A DNA stretch of 6,618 nt from Tessaracoccus flavescens (GTDB taxonomy: Bacteria > Actinomycetota > Actinomycetes > Propionibacteriales > Propionibacteriaceae), in the NCBI GenBank assembly GCA_020741375.1, contig DYZF01000094.1, positions 1 to 6,618 of the forward strand, in the 5' to 3' direction. The notes under the pieces were generated by a model. The model saw nothing but the letters and a program-made list of their open reading frames with translations, searched no databases and was not told the origin of the DNA. Position 1 is the first letter of the stretch, and every line of letters begins with the position of its first letter. Positions 1 through 6,216 of this stretch are shown in pieces. Position numbers and translations under genes: made by a program.

Positions 1-996
1 ACCGCCACCCGCGTGCTGGCTCGGTTGGCAGATCCGGCGCTGGTCGCGCAGGTCGCCCGTGAGTTGAGCGCCGAGGAGCAGCGTGCGCTCGTCGCGTCGT
101 ACGGCTGGCTGGCCACCTCCGGGGAGTCCCCCGAGAATGCACGGGGTTGGTCGGTGGCCGATATCGCCCTGCTCGACGAGCTTCTCGACATCGTGGGCCC
201 CGCGCCCGAGGACGCCGAGCAGGAGCTGGACGTGTTCCTCGAGGGTGGCGACGTGGCCGAGGTGTTGACCACGGCAGACCTGCTGCGCCACGAGCGCACC
301 GTCGATCCCGATGAGGACCCGCAAACCACCTACGCGCACATCCTCGTGGACGAAGGTCAAGACGTCACGCCCATGCAGTGGCGGATGCTGCGCCGTCGCG
401 GGCCCCAGTCGTCGTGGACGATCGTGGGCGACCCGGCGCAGAGCTCCTATCCGAACCAGGAGGAGACGCGCAAGGCGCTCGATGAGCTCATCGGTCGCGG
501 CCCGAGCCGCACCTTCACGCTAAGCACCAACTACCGCTCCCCCAGCGAGGTGTTCAACTTGGCCGCGAAGGTGATCACCAAGGTGTTCCCGAACGCCGAG
601 CTGCCGCACGCGGTGCGCTCCACCGGCGTGGAGCCGACGTTGGCGAGCACCACCTCCGAGGGGTTGCACGACGCGCTGCGCGAGCACCTGTTGGAGCTGG
701 CGGCCAAGGTCAACGGCACCATCGGCGTCGTCTGCCCGCCGTCGCGGATCCGCGACGTGCAGCTGTTCGTCATGGGCGATGCGCGTCTGGCCGCGTTCGA
801 GGACCGGATCATCGTCGTCACCGCGCTGCAAGCCAAGGGCCTGGAGTACGACGGCGTGCTCGTGGTCTCGCCGGACGAGATCGTCTCCGAGGCGCCGGGC
901 GCCGAGCGGGTGCTGTACGTGGCGCTGACCCGCGCGACGCAGCGGATGATCACGCTCGACGTCGACACGGCGCACTGGCGCCGACTGCTCGACTAG
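1..996 (+). CDS. HelD/HelR-type UvrD-like superfamily 1 ATPase, C-terminal part (5' truncated)
   Basis: This is the C-terminal 331 residues of a superfamily 1 helicase-like ATPase; the frame is open from base 1, so the true start and the Walker A motif lie upstream of the window. Motifs appear in the expected order: motif II LVDEGQD (DEGQD at 349-363), motif III IVGDPAQ (GDPAQ at 427-441), motif IV STNYRSP (NYR at 529-537), motif V QAKGLEYD (829-852) and motif VI YVALTRA (916-936). The phrase TPMQWRMLRRRGPQ after motif II and the short spacing between motifs resemble actinobacterial HelD/HelR proteins, which bind RNA polymerase and release or recycle stalled complexes; HelR is linked to rifamycin tolerance. 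A UvrD/PcrA DNA helicase is the alternative, but those have longer insertions. Motif II reads DEGQD rather than the common DEAQD. The gene ends with TAG and faces metF tail-to-tail. The superfamily call is firm; the HelD/HelR assignment is likely. Confidence 0.88.
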   Translation, partial: TATRVLARLADPALVAQVARELSAEEQRALVASYGWLATSGESPENARGWSVADIALLDELLDIVGPAPEDAEQELDVFLEGGDVAEVLTTADLLRHERTVDPDEDPQTTYAHILVDEGQDVTPMQWRMLRRRGPQSSWTIVGDPAQSSYPNQEETRKALDELIGRGPSRTFTLSTNYRSPSEVFNLAAKVITKVFPNAELPHAVRSTGVEPTLASTTSEGLHDALREHLLELAAKVNGTIGVVCPPSRIRDVQLFVMGDARLAAFEDRIIVVTALQAKGLEYDGVLVVSPDEIVSEAPGAERVLYVALTRATQRMITLDVDTAHWRRLLD

Positions 997-1000
997 AGGC

Positions 1001-1025
1001 CGGCGCTCACGCGCCGTCGCGGCGC
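1001..1025. repeat. Three-arm alternating inverted repeat at the helicase/metF convergent junction
   Basis: Three 6-base arms lie in a row: CGGCGC (1001-1006), TCAC, GCGCCG (1011-1016), TCG, CGGCGC (1020-1025). The middle arm is perfectly complementary to both flanking arms, so two mutually exclusive hairpins are possible, with 4-base and 3-base loops. The metF stop codon (1007-1009 on the minus strand) sits in the first loop, and the helicase stop is 5 bases upstream. No U-rich tract follows on either strand, so this is not a classical intrinsic terminator, but it could act as a bidirectional transcript end or 3' stabiliser. GC-rich composition makes short repeats like this fairly easy to form by chance. 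Confidence 0.45.
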
Positions 1026-1900
1026 AGCTTCGCCAACACCTCGCGCGTGGCCTTCGAGCGGTTCTGCGTGAAGAACTGGAGCCCGGGCGCGCCGGCGGCG
1101 AGTAGGTCGCGGCACATCTGGAGGGCGTGCGCCATGCCAACCCGGCGCACCTCATCCTTGCCCTCGACGCCGCGAAGTTCGGCCACGAAATCGGCAGGCA
1201 GCGGGCGGCCGCTGAGCGCCGCGAAGCGTTCAATCTGCGTGATCACAGTTAACGGCATGACACCGGCGATGATCGGCACGTCGCATCCCAGCGCACGGAC
1301 CCGCTCCACCAGCGAGCCGTACGCGTCGGCGTCGAAGAAGAGCTGCGTGATGGCGAACTCGGCGCCCGCGGCCACCTTGTCGGCCAGGATCTGGGCGTCG
1401 AGGTCCGGATCGTTGGTGGTCTCGTGCGCGTTGGGGAAGGCCGCGACCCCGACGCAGAAATCCCCCTGCTCCTTGATGAACCGCACCAGCTCCGTGGCGT
1501 TGGCCAAGCCGTCGGGATGGCGCTCCCACTCGCCGCCGCCGGGCATGTCGCCGCGGATCGCCAAGATATTGCGCACGCCCACCTCGCGGTAGGCGGTGAG
1601 CGCCTCCGCTATGTCGGCCTTCGACTGCGCCACGCAGGTGAGATGGCCCACCGTCAGCGGGCCGTTCGACGACGCGATACGGCGAGTGGCGCGGATGGTG
1701 CGGTCGCGGCGGGAACCGTTGGCGCCGTAGGTGACGGACACGAAATCCGGAGCCAGCGGGGCCAGTGCGTCGACGGCCGCCCACAGCACCGGCTCCTCCT
1801 CCTCTGACCGTGGTGGGAAGAACTCGAACGAATACAGCGGACCCTGGGCTGAGGCGAGGAGCTCGCCGACGGTCTGGGGTCGCGAATCGGTCAAAGGCAT
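1007..1900 (-). CDS. metF: 5,10-methylenetetrahydrofolate reductase MetF
   Basis: MetF is a cytoplasmic FAD-dependent TIM-barrel enzyme that reduces 5,10-methylene-THF to 5-methyl-THF, the methyl donor for methionine synthase. The 297-residue product is close to the roughly 296 residues of E. coli MetF and is full length. Visible signatures are YSFEFFPPRS (23-32) with the catalytic Glu at 26, VTYGA (56-60), GHLTC (85-89), ILAIRGDMP (112-120) with the flavin/folate Asp at 118, GVAAFPNAHE (151-160), EFAITQLFFD (181-190) with the folate-binding Gln at 186, IIAGVMPL (210-217), and the C-terminal GLQFFTQNRS (273-282). ATG at 1900 is chosen because it gives the expected N-terminus and lies 6 bases after a TAGAGT -10 element with no Shine-Dalgarno, which suggests a leaderless mRNA. 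It is divergent from idsA and convergent with the helicase. All key residues are present, so it should be active. Confidence 0.97.
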   Translation of the reverse strand: MPLTDSRPQTVGELLASAQGPLYSFEFFPPRSEEEEPVLWAAVDALAPLAPDFVSVTYGANGSRRDRTIRATRRIASSNGPLTVGHLTCVAQSKADIAEALTAYREVGVRNILAIRGDMPGGGEWERHPDGLANATELVRFIKEQGDFCVGVAAFPNAHETTNDPDLDAQILADKVAAGAEFAITQLFFDADAYGSLVERVRALGCDVPIIAGVMPLTVITQIERFAALSGRPLPADFVAELRGVEGKDEVRRVGMAHALQMCRDLLAAGAPGLQFFTQNRSKATREVLAKLRRDGA

Positions 1901-1906
1901 GAGGAC

Positions 1907-1912
1907 ACTCTA
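1907..1912 (-). promoter_or_regulatory. Putative -10 element of a leaderless metF promoter
   Basis: On the minus strand this reads TAGAGT, which matches the actinobacterial TANNNT -10 pattern. Six bases (GTCCTC) separate it from the A of the metF ATG at 1900, the distance expected if transcription starts at the start codon. No purine-rich Shine-Dalgarno is present upstream. The best -35 match I find is weak: TCGAGC at 1934-1929, 16-base spacer, 3 of 6 against TTGACA. Inferred from sequence only. Confidence 0.55.
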
Positions 1913-1935
1913 GGGATTCACGCGCGCGGCTCGAC

Positions 1936-1941
1936 TAAGCT
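1936..1941 (+). promoter_or_regulatory. Putative -10 element of a leaderless idsA promoter
   Basis: The hexamer TAAGCT fits TANNNT and lies 7 bases before the GTG at 1949, so the predicted transcript would begin at or next to the start codon. The G-run directly abutting the GTG (1946-1949) is too close to work as a Shine-Dalgarno. No convincing -35 hexamer is seen at 15-18 bases upstream. The promoter overlaps the oppositely directed metF promoter. Confidence 0.55.
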
Positions 1942-1948
1942 CACAGGG

Positions 1949-3040
1949 GTGAGACGCAGCCTTGACCCCTCCGCCCCGCTCAACGACGCCTTCTTGTCCG
2001 CGGTCAGCGAAACCATCGACGGTTTCCTCGACGCGCAGCAAGCGCAACTGAGCGAGATCGGGGTACTGCCGCTGCTCGACGTAGCCCGGGAGGCCACCTC
2101 CGGCGGCAAGCGCCTCCGCCCCGGCTTCTGCTACTGGAGCCACGTCGCCGCAGCCGGCTATCCCGCCGACGACAGCCCGCTGCTCGCCGTCGCCTCCTCG
2201 CTTGACCTGCTGCAGGCCTCCGCGCTGGTCCACGACGACCTCATCGACGATTCAGACACCCGCCGCGGTCGCCCGGCCGCCCACAAGCGCTTCGAGTTGT
2301 TCCACGGCGAGCGCAAGGGCCGCGGGCACGACGGCGAGTTCGGCCGCTCCAGCGCCATCCTGCTGGGCGACCTCCTGCTCATGTGGAGCATCGAGATGGC
2401 CGACGCCAGCCGCGCCGAGGGCCTGGACCGCGCGCGGCCGCTGCTCAGCGTCATGCGCTCGGAGGTGACGGCCGGACAGTTCCTCGACGTGTCAGCGCAG
2501 TACGGCGTGGCCGGGGCCGCCAGCGTCGACGACGAGATCGACGTGGCCCGCCGCGTCCTCGAGTACAAGTCCGCCCGCTACTCAATCCGCCGCCCCGCCC
2601 AGATCGGCGCCGCGCTCGCGCACGCCGACGAGGATCTGCAGGCCGCGCTCGGCGAGTTCGGCTCGGTCATCGGCCGAGCCTTCCAACTCCGCGACGACGT
2701 GTTGGGCGTCTTCGGCGATCCTGCCATCACCGGTAAGCCCTACGGCGGCGACATCCGCGAGGGCAAGCGCACGGTCCTCGTCCTGACCGCCCTAGCCGAC
2801 GGCGACCCCGACGCCACCGCGCAGCTCGACGAGCTCCTCGGCTCCCCCGGCCTCTCCGAGGCCGACGTGGATCGCGCCGCGGCGCTCATCGACGCCAGCG
2901 GAGCACGCGGCAAGGTGGAAGAACTGATCGAGCGCAACACCGCCCACGCGCTGGAGATCCTCGAGAACGCGTCGATGACCGACGACGGCCGCACCGCGCT
3001 CGCCGAGCTCGCTGCCCGCAGCGTCCAGCGTGTCCACTGA
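1949..3040 (+). CDS. idsA: IdsA-type polyprenyl (probably geranylgeranyl) diphosphate synthase
   Basis: This trans-isoprenyl diphosphate synthase (363 residues, all-alpha, cytosolic) condenses isopentenyl diphosphate with an allylic primer. Visible motifs are GGKRLRP (52-58), the first Asp-rich motif in [15 protein letters not shown] (DDLID at 96-100), EYKSARYS (205-212, family K-T/S-A), [13 protein letters not shown] (245-257) and [14 protein letters not shown] (262-275). The second Asp-rich motif reads DDVLG then D at 257 rather than DDxxD, a variant I recall from actinobacterial IdsA/GrcC proteins. Small residues (Ser91, Ala92) four to five positions before the first Asp-rich motif, where farnesyl synthases carry aromatic residues, favour a C20 or longer product. 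The product would feed menaquinone, carotenoid or polyprenyl-phosphate synthesis. The GTG start is chosen from the adjacent -10 element and the family N-terminus. It is divergent from metF, and its last 11 bases overlap the P-type ATPase gene. The exact chain length is not decided by sequence. Confidence 0.93.
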   Translation: MRRSLDPSAPLNDAFLSAVSETIDGFLDAQQAQLSEIGVLPLLDVAREATSGGKRLRPGFCYWSHVAAAGYPADDSPLLAVASSLDLLQASALVHDDLIDDSDTRRGRPAAHKRFELFHGERKGRGHDGEFGRSSAILLGDLLLMWSIEMADASRAEGLDRARPLLSVMRSEVTAGQFLDVSAQYGVAGAASVDDEIDVARRVLEYKSARYSIRRPAQIGAALAHADEDLQAALGEFGSVIGRAFQLRDDVLGVFGDPAITGKPYGGDIREGKRTVLVLTALADGDPDATAQLDELLGSPGLSEADVDRAAALIDASGARGKVEELIERNTAHALEILENASMTDDGRTALAELAARSVQRVH

Positions 3041-5399
3041 TCTCCGACCGCTGACCGGCCTCACGTCGGCCGAGGTCGAGCAACGAGTGGCCGCGGGGCA
3101 GGTCAACTCGTTGCCGTCGCGGTCCGGCCGCACCACGTGGGGCATCGTGAGGGCCAACGTCTTCACCCGCGTCAACGCGATCCTGTTCGTGTTGTTCGTG
3201 TTCGTCATGATAACCGGCCACCTGCTCCAAGGAGCGTTCGGCCTGCTGATCATCGTGAACTCCGCCATCGGCATCATTCAGGAGCTGCGTGCCAAGCGCA
3301 CCCTCGACAACCTCGCCGTCGTCGGTGAGGCCCATCCAACGGTGCTGCGCGACGGCACCAAGCATCAGCTCAACCGCGAGGAGGTGGTCCTCGACGACCT
3401 GATCGTGGTCACCCCCGGCGATCAGATCGTCGTCGATGGATCTGTCGTGGCCGCCGACTACCTCGAGGTGGACGAATCGATGCTCACCGGCGAGGCGGAT
3501 CCGGTGGCCAAGGCAGCCGGCGACGAGGTGCTCTCCGGCGCTTTCGTCGTGTCCGGCACCGGCACCTACCGCGCGGAGAAGGTGGGCGCCGACGCGTACG
3601 CCGCCCAGATCACCGCGCAGGCCGCCAAGTTCACGCTGGTGTCCTCAGAGCTGCGGCAGGGCATCGACAAGATCCTCAAGGTGGTCACGTTCCTGCTGGT
3701 GCCCGTCGGACTGCTGACCATCTACGTGCAGTTCAACCAGCCCGACACCACGTGGCAGGAATCGGTGCTGCGGATGACCGCCGCGCTCGTGCCGATGGTT
3801 CCCGAGGGGCTCGTGCTGCTCACCTCCATGGCCTTCGCGCTCGGCGTCATTCGCCTGGGCCGCCGGCAGTGCCTCGTGCAGGAGCTTCCGGCGATCGAGG
3901 GGCTGGCGCGCGTCAGCGTCGTGTGCGCCGACAAGACCGGCACCCTGACCCAGAACGCGATGACGCTCGGCGAGATCATCCCGCTGGGAGAGGCCACCGA
4001 CGCCGACGCGCGGCGCGCGCTGTGCCAGCTGGTGGCGGCCGACTCCGCGCCCAACGCGTCGATGCAGGCGATCGCGGACGCCGTCGATCCGGCCGCTGAG
4101 CCGTGGGCCGTCGCGTCGCGAGCGCCGTTCACGTCGGCCAAGAAGTGGTCCGGCGCCACGTTCAACGACCACGGCAGCTGGATCCTTGGCGCCGCCGACG
4201 TCTTGGCCAACCCCGAACTGGCGGCTGAGGCCGAGGCGATCGGGTCCACCGGTCGCCGCGTCCTGCTGCTGGCCTCCTCCACCTGCGACGTGGCCGACGC
4301 CGCCGCCCCCGGCGAGGTGACCCCGGTGGCGCTGCTGGTGCTCGACCAACTGGTGCGTCCCGACGCGGCGGACACGCTCGACTACTTCAAGGATCAGGGC
4401 GTTGCCGTCAAGGTCATCTCGGGCGACAACGCGGCCTCCGTCGGCGCCGTCACGCATTCGCTCGGCGTTGACATCGGCGACCCGATCGACGCGCGCACGC
4501 TCCCGGAGCCGGGCGACCACTTCACCCAGACGGTCAACGCCGCCAACGTCTTCGGTCGCGTCACGCCGGAGCAGAAGCGGCAGATGGTGACGGCCCTGCA
4601 GTCGCGCGGCCACAGCGTCGCCATGACAGGCGACGGCGTCAACGACGTCCTGGCGCTGAAGGATGCGGACCTCGGTGTGGCGATGGGCAGCGGCTCGCCC
4701 GCAACCCGCGCCGTCGCCCAGATCGTGCTGCTCGACGACAAGTTCGCGACGCTGCCGCACGTGGTCGCGGAGGGCCGCCGTGTCATCGGCAACATCGAGC
4801 GCGTCGCCAAACTTTTCCTCACCAAGACCATCTACGCGGTCGCGTTGGCGCTCACCGTGGGCATCCTCGGGCTGCCGAGCCCGTTCCTGCCGCTGCACAT
4901 GACCGTGGTGGGCTGGTTCACGATCGGCATCCCCGCGTTCCTCATGAGCTTGGCACCCAACAAGGAGCGGGCCCGCCCCGGGTTCGTCGGCCGAACTCTC
5001 GCCGTCGCCGTGCCCGGCGGGTTGATCGTGGCTGCCGTATCGCTGGCCACGTACCTGATCACGCGCGGCTTCGGCCAGGTGCCGGACCACATTCAGGATC
5101 AGGCCTCCACGGCCACGCTGATCGCCCTGATCATGACGGCCACGTGGGTGCTCTCAACGACGGCACGCCCCTACGTGTGGTGGCGCGTCGGATTGGTCCT
5201 GTTCGCCTACGCGTTCTACTTCACGATGTTCGCGGTGCCGGCTTTCCGCGGCCCGCTGGACCTCAACCTGAGCAACCCCGACACCGTGCTGATCGGCGTC
5301 GTGCTCGGCGGCGTCGGGATGTTCCTCGTGGAGGTGTCGTGGTGGATCAGCGCCGTAGTTCGCCGCGAACGTCCGAAGGTCTGGGCGCGAACTCGTTGA
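3030..5399 (+). CDS. ctpE: CtpE-like cation-translocating P-type ATPase
   Basis: This is a 789-residue integral membrane pump. Domains in order: a short N-terminus without a metal-binding domain, M1-M2 (about 50-86), an actuator domain with LTGEADP (152-158), M3-M4 (about 216-272) with VPMVPEGL (Glu259), the phosphorylation site DKTGTLTQN with Asp301, a nucleotide-binding KKWSGATF (371-378), the hinge TGDGVND (533-539), [12 protein letters not shown] (545-556), and M5-M10 (about 596-775). No CPC or HMA metal motif is present, which argues against a heavy-metal P1B pump. The M6 phrase [10 protein letters not shown] and the overall length resemble mycobacterial CtpE, reported as a calcium transporter, and the Exp7-like subfamily. 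The substrate is not proven here. The GTG at 3030 lies inside the end of idsA (11-bp overlap) without a clear Shine-Dalgarno, so translational coupling is likely; the next residues ([13 protein letters not shown]) match the family N-terminus. Its 3' end overlaps the opposing ThiE-like gene by 53 bp. Confidence 0.92.
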   Translation: MSTDLRPLTGLTSAEVEQRVAAGQVNSLPSRSGRTTWGIVRANVFTRVNAILFVLFVFVMITGHLLQGAFGLLIIVNSAIGIIQELRAKRTLDNLAVVGEAHPTVLRDGTKHQLNREEVVLDDLIVVTPGDQIVVDGSVVAADYLEVDESMLTGEADPVAKAAGDEVLSGAFVVSGTGTYRAEKVGADAYAAQITAQAAKFTLVSSELRQGIDKILKVVTFLLVPVGLLTIYVQFNQPDTTWQESVLRMTAALVPMVPEGLVLLTSMAFALGVIRLGRRQCLVQELPAIEGLARVSVVCADKTGTLTQNAMTLGEIIPLGEATDADARRALCQLVAADSAPNASMQAIADAVDPAAEPWAVASRAPFTSAKKWSGATFNDHGSWILGAADVLANPELAAEAEAIGSTGRRVLLLASSTCDVADAAAPGEVTPVALLVLDQLVRPDAADTLDYFKDQGVAVKVISGDNAASVGAVTHSLGVDIGDPIDARTLPEPGDHFTQTVNAANVFGRVTPEQKRQMVTALQSRGHSVAMTGDGVNDVLALKDADLGVAMGSGSPATRAVAQIVLLDDKFATLPHVVAEGRRVIGNIERVAKLFLTKTIYAVALALTVGILGLPSPFLPLHMTVVGWFTIGIPAFLMSLAPNKERARPGFVGRTLAVAVPGGLIVAAVSLATYLITRGFGQVPDHIQDQASTATLIALIMTATWVLSTTARPYVWWRVGLVLFAYAFYFTMFAVPAFRGPLDLNLSNPDTVLIGVVLGGVGMFLVEVSWWISAVVRRERPKVWARTR

Positions 5400-6075
5400 A
5401 CGCCTGCTCGCCGTAGGCAGCGGAGTTCTCGTCGGCGCGCCACGCTGCCGTCACCAGATCGGCGATAGCCTTGGTCTCCGCGAAGGGATCCTCGGCCTCG
5501 AAGATGGCGGTGGAGACAGTGACCCGGCGGGCGCCGGCGCTCAGCACGTTGGCCACGTTGGCCGACGACACTCCCCCGGCGGCGAACCAGACCGGGTTGG
5601 CCGGAAGCTCGGTGGGGTTGTAGCGCTCGGCCATCTCTTCGATCCGCGGATCGGCGGCGTCGTCGTCGACGGCGGGGCCGACGAACGCAAACGAGAAGGG
5701 CTCGCCGTCGATCTTGTCCATGTCGTCGGCGTCATCAATGGAGCGGCCCAGCAGCGCGAACTCGTGCGGTTTCTCGATGCCGAAGGGCAGCCAGCTGGGG
5801 CGCTTGATGAACAGCACGTCGGCCATCGACTTCTCGGCGACCTCCTTGTCGTCCACCGCCACCAGCGTGGTGAGGCCCACGAGGCGGCGACGCACGGTGT
5901 CGACGGCGGCCACGACGTCGTCGACGCTGCGGTCGCCCTTGGTGAGGACGAGCAGATCGGCGCCATGGGCCGCGAAGTCAGCCGCCTCGGGGCCCACCGA
6001 CTCGGGCGGGACGACGACGGCAAGGCGCGCCAAGCGCAGGCGGGTGGCAAGAGGTACTAGCGCAGTCACGGGCAT
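5347..6075 (-). CDS. ThiE-fold (thiamine-phosphate synthase-like) protein, divergent
   Basis: The product is 242 residues from ATG 6075, or 240 from GTG 6069. It resembles the TIM-barrel thiamine-phosphate synthase family, which joins HMP-diphosphate and HET-phosphate. The best signature is near the C-terminus: [22 protein letters not shown] (161-182), then [14 protein letters not shown], matching the family phosphate-binding GGI...aGA...sAI segment. [11 protein letters not shown] (108-118) and [10 protein letters not shown] (129-138) align with the GxSxH and GP regions. However, the catalytic NDR is replaced by VDDK (74-77), the GPxxxT/K loop is acidic, and the VHLGQ element is not recognisable, so TMP synthase activity is doubtful. 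The gene stands alone, with no other thi genes nearby. GTG 6069 is an attractive start because TAGATT lies 7 bases upstream (leaderless), while ATG 6075 would lie only one base after that element. The last 53 bp overlap the ATPase gene tail-to-tail. The fold is fairly sure; the function is uncertain. Confidence 0.78.
   Translation of the reverse strand: MPVTALVPLATRLRLARLAVVVPPESVGPEAADFAAHGADLLVLTKGDRSVDDVVAAVDTVRRRLVGLTTLVAVDDKEVAEKSMADVLFIKRPSWLPFGIEKPHEFALLGRSIDDADDMDKIDGEPFSFAFVGPAVDDDAADPRIEEMAERYNPTELPANPVWFAAGGVSSANVANVLSAGARRVTVSTAIFEAEDPFAETKAIADLVTAAWRADENSAAYGEQAFNEFAPRPSDVRGELRR
5358..5370. repeat. Perfect 13-bp palindrome at the ATPase/ThiE-like convergent overlap
   Basis: GTTCGC (5358-5363), a central C, and GCGAAC (5365-5370) form a perfect inverted repeat inside the 53 bp shared by the two gene ends. 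As RNA it would fold as a 5-bp stem with a 3-base loop. No U-tract follows on either strand. It codes for the C-terminal residues of both proteins. It may be a weak bidirectional end signal or chance. Confidence 0.3.
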
Positions 6076-6076
6076 T

Positions 6077-6082
6077 AATCTA
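6077..6082 (-). promoter_or_regulatory. Putative -10 element of the ThiE-like gene
   Basis: On the minus strand this reads TAGATT (TANNNT). A 7-base spacer puts the expected first transcribed base at 6069, exactly the G of an in-frame GTG. That is the same geometry as idsA and supports GTG 6069 over ATG 6075. Eighteen bases upstream is GGAACA (6106-6101), a partial -35 match (3 of 6 to TTGACA). Confidence 0.5.
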
Positions 6083-6109
6083 ACCCGCACTCGGCACTTG
6101 TGTTCCTGC

Positions 6110-6128
6110 TTAGGTGAGACTCGCCGGG
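6110..6128. promoter_or_regulatory. Possible DtxR/IdeR-like iron box (weak)
   Basis: The 19 bases starting TTAGGTGAGACTCGCC match the DtxR/IdeR consensus (TTAGGTTAGGCTAACCTAA) at 12 of 19 positions by eye, including the full left TTAGGT and the AG, CT and CC core positions. The core GGTGAG-A-CTCGCC is an inverted repeat with one mismatch. The site lies just upstream of the predicted -35 region of the ThiE-like gene and 32-50 bases upstream of the kinase -10. The right half-site is poor, so this is tentative. Confidence 0.25.
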
Positions 6129-6159
6129 TCATTGCGGGCACCCCACACCCGCACGCGCA

Positions 6160-6165
6160 TAGAAT
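6160..6165 (+). promoter_or_regulatory. Putative -10 element for the pknL-like kinase gene
   Basis: TAGAAT fits TANNNT and is the best -10 candidate in the 141-bp divergent region on the plus strand. Transcription would start near 6172, giving a leader of about 45 bases before the ATG at 6217, so this gene, unlike its neighbours, would have a conventional leader. No good -35 is seen at 16-18 bases upstream. Confidence 0.4.
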
Positions 6166-6208
6166 CTCCCGACATACGGGCCCACGGCCTTCTTCCCCGA
6201 CCGTGCAT

Positions 6209-6212
6209 GGAG
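6209..6212 (+). promoter_or_regulatory. Short Shine-Dalgarno (GGAG) of the kinase gene
   Basis: GGAG sits 4 bases before the ATG at 6217, slightly closer than optimal. It supports ATG 6217 as the start and a leadered mRNA. Confidence 0.45.
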
Positions 6213-6216
6213 TGGT

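Noticed and set aside
1..996. The idea that the helicase starts at the GTG at base 13.
   Set aside because: The frame is open to base 1 and the Walker A and N-terminal regions are missing, so the gene must begin upstream of the window.
520..1233. A 237-codon minus-strand frame spanning the helicase end and the metF end.
   Set aside because: It crosses two well-supported genes, is Arg/Ala/His-rich and shows no domain.
1047..1592. A 181-codon plus-strand frame within metF.
   Set aside because: It is antisense to the conserved MetF core and has no independent family signature or ribosome binding site.
3645..5090. A 481-codon open frame on the minus strand, antisense to the P-type ATPase.
   Set aside because: Its product is low-complexity, rich in Arg, Gly, His and Asp with no recognisable domain, as expected from the antisense of a high-GC gene; the sense frame carries every P-type ATPase motif.
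3030..5399. Heavy-metal (P1B, copper or zinc) or KdpB identity for the ATPase.
   Set aside because: There is no CPC/CPx motif in M4, no N-terminal metal-binding domain and no kdp partner genes; PEGL in M4 and the long C-terminal membrane domain point to the P2-like CtpE group.
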